Shown here in pieces: positions 1-10,392 of a stretch of 64,000 bases of DNA. Each line of letters opens with the position of its first letter. Position 1 is the first letter of the stretch. Position numbers and translations under genes: made by a program. The DNA is from Senegalimassilia faecalis. Its GTDB lineage: Bacteria > Actinomycetota > Coriobacteriia > Coriobacteriales > Eggerthellaceae. The notes under the pieces were generated by a model that was not told the DNA's origin, did not search any database, and saw nothing but the letters and a program-made list of their open reading frames with translations. The DNA lies in NCBI RefSeq assembly GCF_004135645.1, contig NZ_SDPW01000001.1, positions 744,001-808,000 on the forward strand, given 5' to 3'.

Positions 1-1408
<1,408 letters not shown>

Positions 1409-1436
1409 CTACTTACTTAAAGCGTGCGCTTGAGCG

Positions 1437-1724
1437 CTATTCGAACACGGCGTACAGATCGTCGGCGCGAAGGATGAGCACGTCCTCGCCGTCAACCTTG
1501 ATCTCCTGGCCGCCGAACTTGCCATAGACGACCTTGTCGCCAACCTTGACCGGCACCGGCACCAGGTTGCCGTCCTTGTCGGGCTTGCCAGCGCCCACTG
1601 CCAGAACGACGCCGCTCTGAGGCTTCTCCTTGGCCTCGGATGCGATGAACAGACCGGAAGCCGTGGTCTCCTCAGCTTCGTCAGCCTTCACGATAACGCG
1701 ATCGCCCAGGGGTTTCAGATTCAT
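1437..1724 (-). CDS. groS: 10 kDa co-chaperonin GroES
   Basis: Heptameric lid of the GroEL folding chamber. The 95-residue product has the usual family length and begins MNLKPLGDRVIVKADEAEE. It contains the mobile-loop segment ETTASGLFIA and the conserved DGEDVLILRADD near the C-terminus. A longer frame exists upstream, but this start is chosen because it matches the family N-terminus and has AAGGAAGG at the right distance. It is the first gene of groES-groEL and lies directly behind the CIRCE operator. Confidence 0.97.
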   Translation of the reverse strand: MNLKPLGDRVIVKADEAEETTASGLFIASEAKEKPQSGVVLAVGAGKPDKDGNLVPVPVKVGDKVVYGKFGGQEIKVDGEDVLILRADDLYAVFE

Positions 1725-1803
1725 AACGCTGCCTTCCTTTCGCATCGATTACGCGAGATTGGTTTCGCATACCCGTTATTTAACCACTCTGTGTTGCTGA
1801 GTG

Positions 1804-1830
1804 CTAGCACTCTTTGGTAACGAGTGCTAA
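1804..1830. promoter_or_regulatory. CIRCE operator (HrcA-binding site)
   Basis: An inverted repeat CTAGCACTC, 9-nt spacer, GAGTGCTAA matches the CIRCE consensus TTAGCACTC-N9-GAGTGCTAA except for one base. It lies just downstream of the groES promoter, where HrcA repressor would block transcription until heat shock. HrcA itself is not in the window. Confidence 0.95.
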
Positions 1831-1841
1831 ACACATCGCCT

Positions 1842-1869
1842 ACTATAGCAGCCGCCCCGCCGATTGCAA
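1842..1869 (-). promoter_or_regulatory. groES-groEL sigma70-type promoter
   Basis: On the minus strand, TTGCAA (-35), a 16-nt spacer and TATAGT (-10) precede the CIRCE operator by about a dozen bases. This is the expected layout for a CIRCE-repressed heat-shock promoter. Confidence 0.7.
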
Positions 1870-1888
1870 GCAGAAGCGTTAGAAATAT

Positions 1889-1920
1889 GAAGCCCCGCGA
1901 AAACTTTTTCGCAGGGCTTC
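1889..1920. terminator. hairpin, possible terminator after the NarL-type regulator
   Basis: GAAGCCC-CGCGAAAA pairs with TTTTCGC-GGGCTTC around a tiny loop. It is about 160 nt past the stop of the minus-strand response regulator and before the groES promoter. The T-tract is weak, so termination is an inference. The rest of the interval from 1921 to 2080 shows no convincing gene. Confidence 0.5.
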
Positions 1921-2080
1921 ACCATAGAGGAATTAGTACAGGCGGAAAGAAGGCGGTTTGCGACCTTCCCATCGCTGAATCAAGCGAAAGCGGAACTGAA
2001 TCGGAAGCGCGGTAGTCGCAAAAGCGACTTTCCCGCCGCTGGCCAAATTGCAAGGCGAATCGCAACCGCCGCTGCCGCCC

Positions 2081-2815
2081 TTACGCCACGCCAGGCTTCA
2101 CCAGGCCGCTTTCGTAGGCGCGCACCACCAGCTGCGCGCGGTCGTGGGCATCAAGCTTGCCCATGATACGCGCAAGGTGGGTTTTCACCGTTGCCGGGCT
2201 GATGAACAGTCGCTCGCCGATCTGCTCGTTGTTCAGGCCGCGCGCCACCAGCGTGAGAATCTCGCGCTCGCGGTCGGTCAGCTGCGACAAGCCCGCCGCT
2301 GCGGCCGCGGCCGGCGTTGCCGGGCGCGTGGCCACGAACGTTTCGATGAGCCGCCGCGTGATGGACGGCTCGATAAGCGCATCGCCGGCGGCCACCACGT
2401 GGATTGCCGACACGATCTCGTCGGGCTCGGCGTCTTTCAGCAGAAAGCCGCCTGCGCCGGCCGACAGCGCGTCGTACACGTATTCGTCCAGGTCGAACGT
2501 GGTGAGGATGAGCACCTGCGTGGACGCAAGCGCGCCGTTTGCGCGGATGGCGCGCGTAGCGTCGATGCCGTTGACGCGCGGCATGCGGATGTCCATGAGC
2601 ACCACGTCGGGACGCAGCTTCTGCGCCAGCTCCACCGCTTGGTCGCCGTCGCGCGCCTCCCCCACCACCTCAAGGCCGTCGTAGGACGACAAGATCATGC
2701 GAAAGCCGCTGCGCACCAGGTCCTGGTCGTCAGCGATGAGCACGCGGATGGGCGCGCCGCCCGCCGCACCTGCGCCTGCGGCGCCTGCAGGCCCGCCAAT
2801 CAGATTCTCGCCCAT
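2081..2815 (-). CDS. NarL/LuxR-family response regulator
   Basis: Cytoplasmic transcription factor of a two-component system, 244 residues. A short Gly/Ala-rich N-terminus is followed by a receiver domain (about residues 22-140) with acidic pair DD at 29-30 and phospho-acceptor D75 in DVVLMDIRMP. The C-terminal helix-turn-helix is of LuxR type (LTDREREILTLVARGLNNEQ, then SPATVKTHLARIMGKL). The start MGENLIGG is chosen because it lies 6 nt after the stop of the kinase gene; a longer open frame upstream runs inside the kinase. It is cotranscribed with the kinase, its evident partner. Confidence 0.92.
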   Translation of the reverse strand: MGENLIGGPAGAAGAGAAGGAPIRVLIADDQDLVRSGFRMILSSYDGLEVVGEARDGDQAVELAQKLRPDVVLMDIRMPRVNGIDATRAIRANGALASTQVLILTTFDLDEYVYDALSAGAGGFLLKDAEPDEIVSAIHVVAAGDALIEPSITRRLIETFVATRPATPAAAAAAGLSQLTDREREILTLVARGLNNEQIGERLFISPATVKTHLARIMGKLDAHDRAQLVVRAYESGLVKPGVA

Positions 2816-2820
2816 GTCGT

Positions 2821-4080
2821 TTACGCCTCCGTTCCTTTCAGCGGGATGCTTGCCCGCACGCAAAATCCACCCTGCGGCGCATCGCCGGCCGCAAACCAGC
2901 CACCCAGCACGCGCACGCGCTCGGCCATGCCCGCCACGCCGTGTCCCGCGCCATCGGCCGCCTGCGGAAGCGGTTCGTCCTGCCCGGGGCAGGCCGCCGG
3001 GCGGCCGCAGCCCACGCCGTCGTCGGCCACCAGCAGCGTTGCCGCACCGTCTTCCACGGCGAAACGCAGCGTCGCATGGTGCGCCTGCGCATGCTTCACC
3101 GCGTTCGTGCACGCCTCGCGCGCCACCGTGAACAGCGCCATGTCGATGTGCGCCGGCACCTGCGCGCGGTCGTAGCCTTCCATGTCAAGCGTCACATCAA
3201 GGCCCGCACCGCGCAGATAGGACTCCAGCTCGCCCACCTGGTTCGTGCCCGCCGCCGGCACGGTTTCGGCCACGTCGTCGCCATGACGCAGCACGCCGAT
3301 CATGGAGCGGATGTCGTCAAGCGCGCTTTTCGCCGTGGTGCGCGCCGTGGACACGGCCTCCTTCGCCATCTGGGGGTTGCGGTCAAGCAGGCGCTCGGCC
3401 GCCGCCAGCTGAATGCTGACGGCCGACAGCGAGTGCGCCGTGATGTCGTGCACCTCGCGCGCGATACGCACGCGCTCCTCCTCCACGCGCCGCGCCGCCT
3501 CTTCCTCGCGCGTGCGCTCGGCCTCGGCCGCGCGCTGCTCCACCTCGTGCACGTAGGCCGCATGCGTGCGGTACGCGTAGCCCGCCAGCACGGCCGCCAC
3601 CATCAGCGCGATGTTCTGGAAACGCGTGAAGAACACCATGCTTGCCGCCTGCATGGGCGCGTCGCCGAACAGCAGCGACAACACGGCCAGCACGCCGCAC
3701 ACCACGCCCGGCACCGTGCCACACTCCACCGCCACCGTGTACAACGCCACCAGCGGGCCCACCACCGTCATGGAGAAGCCCGAGAACTTCAGCTGCAGGC
3801 CCAAGAATATGACCAGGCAGGCGGCGAACACGGGCAGCGGGAAGCGGCGGCGCAGCACCAGCGGCACCACCGTCATGGCCAGGCCCACGAACACCTGCAG
3901 GTCGGGCACCACGTTCACCATGCCCAGGTATTGGCGCAGCGCCAGGTCGGGGATGATGATTGACGACGCCGTCAGCATCAGCTGCACGCAGCCGAAGGCG
4001 AACGCCAAAAGCATCACCGCCGCGTCGACGGCCCAGTCGCGCGCGGTCATTTCACGTTGTGTCATCAGCAAGTTTTCCAT
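2821..4080 (-). CDS. DesK/NarX-type sensor histidine kinase
   Basis: Membrane sensor of about 419 residues. Four to six hydrophobic segments occupy roughly residues 18-170, followed by a charged coiled coil (EQRAAEAERTREEEAARRVE). A HisKA_3 dimerisation domain has the phospho-histidine H211 in REVHDITAHSLSA, and a C-terminal HATPase domain has the glycine box DDGVGCG. Start choice is uncertain: a GTG at 4098 and an ATG at 4062 are alternatives; 4080 has GGGG just upstream. The stimulus is unknown. Adjacent on the same strand is a Tat-exported flavoprotein, a plausible but unproven target. Confidence 0.9.
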   Translation of the reverse strand: MENLLMTQREMTARDWAVDAAVMLLAFAFGCVQLMLTASSIIIPDLALRQYLGMVNVVPDLQVFVGLAMTVVPLVLRRRFPLPVFAACLVIFLGLQLKFSGFSMTVVGPLVALYTVAVECGTVPGVVCGVLAVLSLLFGDAPMQAASMVFFTRFQNIALMVAAVLAGYAYRTHAAYVHEVEQRAAEAERTREEEAARRVEEERVRIAREVHDITAHSLSAVSIQLAAAERLLDRNPQMAKEAVSTARTTAKSALDDIRSMIGVLRHGDDVAETVPAAGTNQVGELESYLRGAGLDVTLDMEGYDRAQVPAHIDMALFTVAREACTNAVKHAQAHHATLRFAVEDGAATLLVADDGVGCGRPAACPGQDEPLPQAADGAGHGVAGMAERVRVLGGWFAAGDAPQGGFCVRASIPLKGTEA

Positions 4081-4152
4081 GGCCCCATAGTAAGCCACGC
4101 GCCCGGCCGCGCGCCATACGCCGCCAAGCGTATTCCGAACCGCATGCCACCT

Positions 4153-5628
4153 TTATGCCGCGCCCAGGTCTGACGCGACGGCCTTTCCCGTGAAAATGCC
4201 GAACGCGCCGTTCGTGGTCAGGCTTTCGCCGCCGCCTTGCGCCGCCGCGCCGCAGCAGTACACGCCCGGGATGGCCTTGCCGGCGCCGTCGAGCAGCCGG
4301 CCGTTTTCGTCCACCACCGCGCCGCCGCGCGTGCGGAAGCGCACGGGGAACTGCTTGAGCGCATAATAAGGTGGCTTCAGGTCGTCCAGGAACTGCAGGC
4401 GCCCGAAATCGGAGTCTTTGCCGGCGCTGACCATACTGGAATAGCGGTCCCACGTCTTTTTCAGCACGTCTTCGGACACGCCCATGTTGCCCGCCAGCTC
4501 CTCCACCGTTTGGCACGGGCCCACCACGCGCGAAGCGTTTTTCGCCGTGATCTGCGCCGCGCTGCGCGACTGCCCGCTTTCGGAGATGCGCCCGTCGAAG
4601 ATGGTCCAGAAGTAGCCGCGCTCTTCGGAGAAGCACGTTGCGGCCAGCGTGCGCATGTAGTCCTCGCTGGCGAAGCGGTTGCCCTGCGCGTCCACCACCA
4701 GCGTCACCGCGAACATGCTCCACGCCGCCGCGGGCGGTAAATCACTGGTCAGCGACGGGGTAACGGCCATGTCGGCCAGCTTGGCGCCCAGCGCCTGGCA
4801 CAGCTTGTGGCCCTCGCCCATGGACGCAGCCGTGTAGCACCCCACGCGCTGCCACGCGGGCAGGTAGTCGCGCACCAACGCCTGATTGCTGGCGAACCCG
4901 CCCGTGGCAACCACCACGGCGCGCGCATGCACGTCGGTGACCGTGGGGGCTTCCTTGCCCGTGACGAAGCGCACGCCGCACACGTGGTTGTCCTCGTCAA
5001 GGATGAACGCGCTGGCGCAATAGCCCGTGGAGAATTGCACGCCTTTGCTGGACAGCTTGTCGCGCAGCGGCATCATGATGCTTTCCGTGTCGCCGATGCC
5101 GTTTTTCGGCAGCACGCGGCGGCGGTTCGCCTCGTTGGCCGTGTACGTGGCGGGGTCGTCGAACTGCGCGCCATACGAGTCGCGCATGCGGTCGACCCAC
5201 TCGGGCGCGGCGTAGAACAGGCGTTTCGCGAAATCGAGGTCGGTCACGCCCGCGGCCCTCAGCGTTTCGCGACGGCTGGGCCACACGTCGTCGCAGCTTT
5301 CCGTGATGCCGGCATCTTTCTGCACCTTGCTGCCCACCACGTCCATGACGGCGTTCGACTCATAGCTTTCGCCGCCCAGCACGTCAAGCTTTTCGGCCAC
5401 CATGACCGAAAGCCCCGCCTCGGCCGGGTCCATGGCGGCCGAAAGCCCTGCCACGCCGCTGCCCAGGATCAGCACGTCCACGGACGCGGAAAACGACACC
5501 GCGGGCTGGCCGAGCACGCCCGTGCCCTCGGCCGACGGGGTCGACACCGCCGAACAAGCGGAAAACGCCGGCACCGCCGCGACGGCCGCGGCCGCGCCCA
5601 CAAGCTTGAAGAACGCTCGACGCTGCAT
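4153..5628 (-). CDS. Tat-exported FAD-dependent reductase (fumarate reductase flavoprotein-like)
   Basis: Extracytoplasmic flavoprotein of 491 residues in the FAD_binding_2 family. It begins MQRRAFFKLVG, a twin-arginine signal, followed by a hydrophobic stretch and PAFSACS, which could be a lipobox. The dinucleotide-binding motif LILGSGVAGLSAA follows. The C-terminal FAD motif is GVYCCGAAAQGGGES. The start used has GAAAGG nine bases upstream; a frame extending to 5652 lacks one. Members of this family are numerous in Eggerthellaceae and reduce diverse organic acceptors; the substrate here cannot be read from sequence. No FMN-binding or haem domain is fused to it. Confidence 0.85.
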   Translation of the reverse strand: MQRRAFFKLVGAAAAVAAVPAFSACSAVSTPSAEGTGVLGQPAVSFSASVDVLILGSGVAGLSAAMDPAEAGLSVMVAEKLDVLGGESYESNAVMDVVGSKVQKDAGITESCDDVWPSRRETLRAAGVTDLDFAKRLFYAAPEWVDRMRDSYGAQFDDPATYTANEANRRRVLPKNGIGDTESIMMPLRDKLSSKGVQFSTGYCASAFILDEDNHVCGVRFVTGKEAPTVTDVHARAVVVATGGFASNQALVRDYLPAWQRVGCYTAASMGEGHKLCQALGAKLADMAVTPSLTSDLPPAAAWSMFAVTLVVDAQGNRFASEDYMRTLAATCFSEERGYFWTIFDGRISESGQSRSAAQITAKNASRVVGPCQTVEELAGNMGVSEDVLKKTWDRYSSMVSAGKDSDFGRLQFLDDLKPPYYALKQFPVRFRTRGGAVVDENGRLLDGAGKAIPGVYCCGAAAQGGGESLTTNGAFGIFTGKAVASDLGAA

Positions 5629-5650
5629 GCAAGTAAGCCTTTCAGCCGGC

Positions 5651-5686
5651 AAACGGCGGCCTGCAAGAAAAAGCGGGCCGCCGTTT
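5651..5686. other. perfect hairpin upstream of the flavoprotein gene
   Basis: AAACGGCGGCC and GGCCGCCGTTT form an 11-bp perfect stem with a 14-nt loop, centred about 40 nt before the flavoprotein start. There is no T-tract, so it may be a 5'-UTR structure or operator rather than a terminator. The remainder up to 5946 shows no gene I can support. Confidence 0.5.
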
Positions 5687-5946
5687 GGTTGGTTATCGAA
5701 GCCATGGTAACGCCGAAGGGGCAGGCCTGCGCCCGCCCCTTCCGAAATGCGTCAGATATTCGCGCCAAAGGCGCACAGCCAGCGCATGGGCGCGGGGCCG
5801 GGTGCGCCCCGCTTGCGCGAGGCCGCGCTGACAAGCCAACCGCCGCGCGTTCGCGGAATCGCACGTGACCACTCTCCCACCCCAAAGCACACGCATCACG
5901 CGCATCGCCCGGCACGCCTTGCGCGGGACGATGCGCAGCCGCACAC

Positions 5947-6765
5947 CTAGTCGTAGAACTTCGTGTCCGGGAACGGCGGCTCGAGGGCGCGCTTGAACGC
6001 CTGCGACTCCACCTTCGCCAGCACGCGCTCGACGTCGGCGCGATTGAACCCGGCTTCCACCAGGCCGTTCTCGTTTACGCCGTGCTCGTAGTGCGCGATG
6101 AGCATGCGGTCAAGCGTGGCGTAGTCGATGCCCATGGACTTCTCGTCCTCCTGGCCGGGGGCAAGCTCGGCACTGGGCGGCTTCACCAGCACGTGCTGGG
6201 GGATGGGCGGCACCTGCCGGTCGCGCTCGGCGCGCTCGTTGCGCCAGCGGGCAATGGCGTACACGTCGGTTTTGTACAGGCCGCCGATAGGGGCGAACGC
6301 GCCGGCCGTGTCGCCGTACAGCGTGGAGTAGCCCATCATGGACTCGCTGCGGTTGCCCGTGTTCACCAGCATCCAGTTGTTCGCGTTCGAAAGCGCCATA
6401 AGCACGACGGTGCGGCAGCGCGCCTGGGTGTTCTCCGACGCCGTGCCGGCCAGCTTGCCGCAGCCCGAACGGCGCAGCACCGCCTCGAACGCCTCGAACG
6501 GCTCGCAGATGGACACGACGTGTGTTTCTATGCCCAGGCTCTCCGCCAGCTCGCGCGCATCGTCAAGCGAGTGGTCGGTGGAGTACGGGCCCGGAAGCAT
6601 GACGCCGTGCACATGCTCGGGGCCGAACACGTCGGCGCACAGCGTGGCGATGACGCTCGAGTCGATGCCGCCGGAAAGCCCCACCACCATGTCGGTGAAG
6701 CCGGCGCCTTCCGCATAGGCGCGCAGCGCTTCGGCGCACGCCTGGTACATATCGTTCGCTCGCAT
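5947..6765 (-). CDS. nadE: NH3-dependent NAD+ synthetase
   Basis: Cytoplasmic last step of NAD biosynthesis: nicotinate adenine dinucleotide + NH3 + ATP to NAD+. The 272-residue product has the PP-loop SGGIDSS (residues 31-37), GNRSESMMGYSTLYGDTAGAF and the C-terminal PPFPDTKFYD. No N-terminal glutaminase domain is present, so it is the short ammonia-using form. The start MRANDMYQACAEALRAY has GAAAGGA upstream; a longer in-frame extension is non-conserved. Its stop is about 320 nt upstream of the Tat flavoprotein start. Confidence 0.96.
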   Translation of the reverse strand: MRANDMYQACAEALRAYAEGAGFTDMVVGLSGGIDSSVIATLCADVFGPEHVHGVMLPGPYSTDHSLDDARELAESLGIETHVVSICEPFEAFEAVLRRSGCGKLAGTASENTQARCRTVVLMALSNANNWMLVNTGNRSESMMGYSTLYGDTAGAFAPIGGLYKTDVYAIARWRNERAERDRQVPPIPQHVLVKPPSAELAPGQEDEKSMGIDYATLDRMLIAHYEHGVNENGLVEAGFNRADVERVLAKVESQAFKRALEPPFPDTKFYD

Positions 6766-6796
6766 AAGCCGTCCTTTCAGCGCAAGCGGAATTCCT

Positions 6797-7483
6797 TCAC
6801 GTGCTAGTATGCCCAAGCCATGTTTCCGGGCTATTGCGAAACGCCCACAGCTTGGCAACAGGACGAAAAGCATACACAAAAGGGCCCGCTGCCGGGGCCT
6901 TCTGCACTTGCGAATCCTTTAGCGCTTGCGGCGTTTCACCAGCCTCGTTCACGTAGCATAGCTCGGCTGTCACCGATGCCGGACGCAGACCGTCCACGTC
7001 GTTCTCGTCATTCCACGCCTTCTTCACGCTGATGCCGTCGCCGATGAACGTACCGCAGCCCTTCCCCTTCGTGTAGGTGATGGTCTTCTTGTTCTGGTCG
7101 GCGAAGTCGTACGTTGCGCCCGCATCCTCGTGCGCGCTCAACGTACCGGACAGCGCGGTTGTTTCCGCCTTCACTTAGTTCATGTCGATGAACGGGGCGT
7201 TGGCGGTATCGAGGTCCTGCGCGATGGTACGCGGGAACGTCACCTCAGAGCCACCCGTCACCCGACTATTCTTGAATTTAATGACATCATGCTTGTTGAT
7301 GTTCTCAGAATACAGCTTGAACGCGTCGGTGTTGTTGCCGAACACGATACCCTGGTTGTACCAGTACATGCCGCTTGGCAGCTGCCCCTGGGCGCTTTGC
7401 GTGCTGGCTTGGTTTTCGTCCGCCGTTGCCACCTTCGTCAGCGGCGAAAGCCCCACCACCAGGATGGTGGACATGACCTGCAC
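6797..7483 (-). pseudogene. remnant of a Cna-B-domain surface protein
   Basis: Two consecutive same-frame segments are separated only by TAA at 7175-7177. The first (MQVMSTILVVGLSPLTKVATADENQ...) looks like the end of a signal peptide and a mature N-terminus. The second contains ISVKKAWNDENDVDGLRPAS, the typical start of a Cna-B (SpaA pilin-like) repeat. There is no good start codon with a ribosome binding site, no LPXTG sorting signal, and the C-terminal part after about 6920 reads as non-protein-like. I read this as a decayed pilin or adhesin gene. Confidence 0.65.
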
Positions 7484-7569
7484 CTGCTGATAGTTGACGT
7501 ACAGCAGCCGTTTTCAAGCGTGGGCGTGGCAGACGCACCGCCCACCAGGCTTGAATATGTTGAAAAATG

Positions 7570-8217
7570 CTACTGGATGGCGCGAATCTGCTCGGCCAGC
7601 CATGTGGCCCATTCCTCCACGCCATCGCCTTTCGTGGCCGCAATCGGGAAAATGGGCGCCTGCGGGTTAGCCTGGCGCACGTTTTCGCAAAACGCCTGGC
7701 AATCGAAGCCAAACGCCGCCACGGTGTCCACCTTGTTCAACACCACGGCCTGCGACGCGCGAAATGCGCCCGGACATTCCAGCGGCTTGGCGTCGCCTTC
7801 GGACACAGACAAGATCACCGCCTTCGCGTTCTCGCCCAGGTCGAAGTCGGCGGGACGCGCCAGGCTGCCCGCGTTCTCCACGATCACCAGGTCAAGGCGG
7901 GCAAAATCCAGCTCACCGACGGCACAGTTGAGCGCTTCGGCGTCCAGGCAGCACGCGCCGTCCACGTCAACCCGCACGGCCGCGATGCCCTGCGCCTTGA
8001 TGCGCTCAACATCCGCGTTGCTGGCTTTTTCGCTTTCAACCACGGCGATGTTGAACTCGTCGCGCAGAGCCTCGATAGTGGCCAGGATGGTGGACGTTTT
8101 GCCCGAACCGGGGCTGGCCAGCAGGTCAAGCAGGTACACGTGGTGCTCGGCGAAGCGACGGCGCAAAGCGGCCGCCATTTGATCGCTTTTGATGAAAGCA
8201 GATTGCTTCGTATCCAT
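7570..8217 (-). CDS. hypB: hydrogenase nickel-incorporation GTPase HypB
   Basis: GTP-dependent nickel chaperone for [NiFe]-hydrogenase maturation; 215 residues. The P-loop LASPGSGKTSTI is near residue 35, and later GTPase motifs are VIVENAGS and VVLNKVDT. The short N-terminus lacks the His-rich nickel store found in some HypB proteins. GGAAGGAG precedes the ATG. It is next to hypA on the same strand with a 225-nt gap. No hydrogenase structural gene is in the window. Confidence 0.95.
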   Translation of the reverse strand: MDTKQSAFIKSDQMAAALRRRFAEHHVYLLDLLASPGSGKTSTILATIEALRDEFNIAVVESEKASNADVERIKAQGIAAVRVDVDGACCLDAEALNCAVGELDFARLDLVIVENAGSLARPADFDLGENAKAVILSVSEGDAKPLECPGAFRASQAVVLNKVDTVAAFGFDCQAFCENVRQANPQAPIFPIAATKGDGVEEWATWLAEQIRAIQ

Positions 8218-8442
8218 ACGCACGGCGCTCCTTCCTGGTGATGGCGAATAGTGCAAAAAGCATGCGGCGAACCTCTGCCCAAGCAGCTCTCAACGAAGCA
8301 GCCAAAGGCGCCCGCGCAGCAAATCGGGCCACAAGCTTAGCGCCCAGCCCCGCCACGACAACACCGCCACAAGCCAAGGCGCAAAACCCGGCGCGAGCGC
8401 TCCAACGCCCGCAAAGTAAAATCTTGTAGCGACGCCAAAGCG

Positions 8443-8796
8443 CTAGTCGTCGGGCAAATCGACCTCGATGGAATCGATTTGCATCTCGCGTCCGGCAATC
8501 AGCTGCGTGGCGTAGCTGCCGCACTTCGGGCACATCATGTGGAAGCGGTCGTGCTCGTACTCGGCACCACAGTCAAGGCAGCGGCTTTTCGGCTTCACGA
8601 TATTGATGTCAAGCTCCGCGCCCTCGCTGATGGTACCTTCCGTCAGCACCTCGAACGCGAAGCGCAACGAGTCCTCGATGGCCTCGGTCATCTCGCCGAT
8701 GGACAGCACCACCTTCAGCACCTTCGTGGCACCGGCTTGCGCAGCAGTTTGCTCCACTGCGTCCATGACGCCCGTCATGATTCCCAGTTCGTGCAT
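8443..8796 (-). CDS. hypA: hydrogenase maturation nickel metallochaperone HypA
   Basis: Delivers Ni to the hydrogenase large subunit together with HypB. The 117-residue protein starts MHELGIMTGVMDAV, with the N-terminal nickel-binding MHE, and has the zinc site CLDC...CPKC. AAAGGAGC precedes the ATG. The 225-nt gap to hypB (8218-8442) contains no convincing gene. Confidence 0.96.
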   Translation of the reverse strand: MHELGIMTGVMDAVEQTAAQAGATKVLKVVLSIGEMTEAIEDSLRFAFEVLTEGTISEGAELDINIVKPKSRCLDCGAEYEHDRFHMMCPKCGSYATQLIAGREMQIDSIEVDLPDD

Positions 8797-8914
8797 GATG
8801 CTCCTTTGCACACGCGATGCGCGCGGCCCCAAGCCGCGCACGGATGATACGCATCCATACTAGCCCATCAACAGCAATACGCCCCGCGAATCCCTGCAAA
8901 GCACCGAAACGCAC

Positions 8915-8942
8915 GGAAGCCCGTGCGTTTGCACGGGCTTCC
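8915..8942. terminator. strong hairpin after tatC
   Basis: A perfect 12-bp stem, GGAAGCCCGTGC paired with GCACGGGCTTCC around GTTT, lies about 60 nt past the tatC stop on the minus strand and upstream of hypA. The position fits a terminator for the tat operon. Confidence 0.65.
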
Positions 8943-9003
8943 GGAACAATCAGTAACAGCAAGCGGTAAAACAGCAGGCAAGTTTGCGAAGCCTGCGACC
9001 TGG

Positions 9004-9834
9004 CTACTTGCGCTTGACGGCCTTCAGCGTTTTCGGCTTGTTGATGCCGGCTTCCTCGGCCTCTTCCTTTGCCAGCTCGTCGTTCTGCTTCTTGATGCGG
9101 TTGCGCAGCGCCACGCGCGCCAACAGCAGCGACACCTCGTACAGCACGATCAGCGCAGCGAACATGAGCGCCATGGTGACCGGCGAAGCGTCAGGCGTGA
9201 TGATGGCGCAGAACACCAGCAGGCCAACATAGATGCCGCGCCAGCTGTTGCGCAGTTTCTTGTACGGCACCACGTTGAACACCACCAGGTAGAAGATGAT
9301 CAGCGGCAGCTCGAAGGCAACGCCGAAGCCTAGCAGGAACTTGATGATGATGTCCACATACGTAGACATGCGCGGCGTAACGGTGCCCAGGCCAAGCGCC
9401 TGGTCGGTCAACCACTGGAACGCCGGGTTCAGGATGATGCAATAGCAAAACACTACGCCCACAATGAACAGCGCCACGGCGGCAACGAACGTGGGGATAA
9501 ACCACTTGCGCTCGTTGGGCTTAAGCGCCGGCAGGAAAAACGCCAGCAGCTGCCACAAGATAACCGGCGAACAGGCCACGATGGCCGCCCAAATGGAAAT
9601 CTTGAAGCGAGTGCCGAACGCTTCGAACGGGTCGATGGCCATGAACGACGGCAAGCCGTCGGGACCCTTCGGCAGGTAGTCGGCGATGGGGATCATGAGG
9701 AACTGACCCATGGTAGGCGTGGCGAAGTAGAACACGCACACGCCGATGAGCAGGCACACGACAATGCGCACCAAGCGCATGCGCAGCTCGCCCAAGTGAT
9801 CGAAAAGGGGCATACGCGCCGGTCCGATAGGCAT
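9004..9834 (-). CDS. tatC: twin-arginine translocase subunit TatC
   Basis: Polytopic receptor of the Tat system, which exports folded redox proteins such as the flavoprotein, NapG-like and Mo-reductase precursors in this window. The 276-residue product begins MPIGPARMPLFDHLGELRMR, containing the conserved HLGELR, followed by about six hydrophobic segments including FEAFGTRFKISIWAAIV and ITPDASPVTMAL. The C-terminus is basic and extended. It starts 4 nt after the tatA/B stop, so the genes are cotranscribed. Confidence 0.97.
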   Translation of the reverse strand: MPIGPARMPLFDHLGELRMRLVRIVVCLLIGVCVFYFATPTMGQFLMIPIADYLPKGPDGLPSFMAIDPFEAFGTRFKISIWAAIVACSPVILWQLLAFFLPALKPNERKWFIPTFVAAVALFIVGVVFCYCIILNPAFQWLTDQALGLGTVTPRMSTYVDIIIKFLLGFGVAFELPLIIFYLVVFNVVPYKKLRNSWRGIYVGLLVFCAIITPDASPVTMALMFAALIVLYEVSLLLARVALRNRIKKQNDELAKEEAEEAGINKPKTLKAVKRK

Positions 9835-9837
9835 CGG

Positions 9838-10392
9838 TTATTCCCCCTTTGCTTCGGTAGATGCGGACTGGTTGGCAGCAGGTGCTGCAGAAGCCGGGGC
9901 GGCGGCAGGCGTTGCGGCCTCGGTGGACTTCGCGTCGGCGGCGGCAAGGGCGGCCTGCTTGGCAGCTTCGGCCTTCTCGGCATCGGCGGCCTGCTTGGCA
10001 GCGCGCTCGCGGTCGTAGCGGGCCTTGCGCTCGCTGAAGCTTTCCTGCTTCGCAACGGTGCGCGGCTGCTGGGAAGCGGCCTTCGAAGGTGCGGAATGCG
10101 TTGCCTGCACGGCCTTGCTAGCGCTGTTCACCGCCTTGCTGGCACCATTCGCGGCCTTCTTGCCCGCGTCGGCGGCCTTTTCCATAACGTCAAGCGGGTT
10201 CTTGAACGGTTCGTCGGAATCGGGGTCGTACACCTCGTTCTTGATAACCTTGTTCATTTCCTCCTGCGCGTTGCGGAATTTGCCGATTGCCTTGCCCAAC
10301 GTTTTTGCCATGGCAGGCAGCTTGTCGGGACCGAACAGCAGAAATCCGAACAGCAGAATGAGGAATAACTCAAATCCACCGATACCAAACAA
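9838..10392 (-). CDS. TatA/TatB-family translocase subunit
   Basis: Single-span membrane component of Tat export. It opens FGIGGFELFLILLFGFLLFG, then the hinge PDKLPAMAKTLGKAIGKFRN and an amphipathic helix. About 100 residues of Ala/Lys-rich, low-complexity sequence follow, making it (184 residues) longer than a typical TatA. The glutamate in the membrane segment favours a TatB-like assignment, but the two cannot be separated confidently. The start is TTG with AAAGGGG upstream. It sits just before tatC. Confidence 0.9.
   Translation of the reverse strand: MFGIGGFELFLILLFGFLLFGPDKLPAMAKTLGKAIGKFRNAQEEMNKVIKNEVYDPDSDEPFKNPLDVMEKAADAGKKAANGASKAVNSASKAVQATHSAPSKAASQQPRTVAKQESFSERKARYDRERAAKQAADAEKAEAAKQAALAAADAKSTEAATPAAAPASAAPAANQSASTEAKGE

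Noticed and set aside
7175-7177. Programmed read-through in the Cna-B gene
   Set aside because: The stop is TAA in a weak context and the gene also lacks a proper start and a cell-wall anchor; decay explains it.
8126-8533. Minus-strand frame spanning the hypA-hypB gap as a gene
   Set aside because: It overlaps both genes, is Ala/Arg-rich without a conserved pattern and lacks a ribosome binding site.
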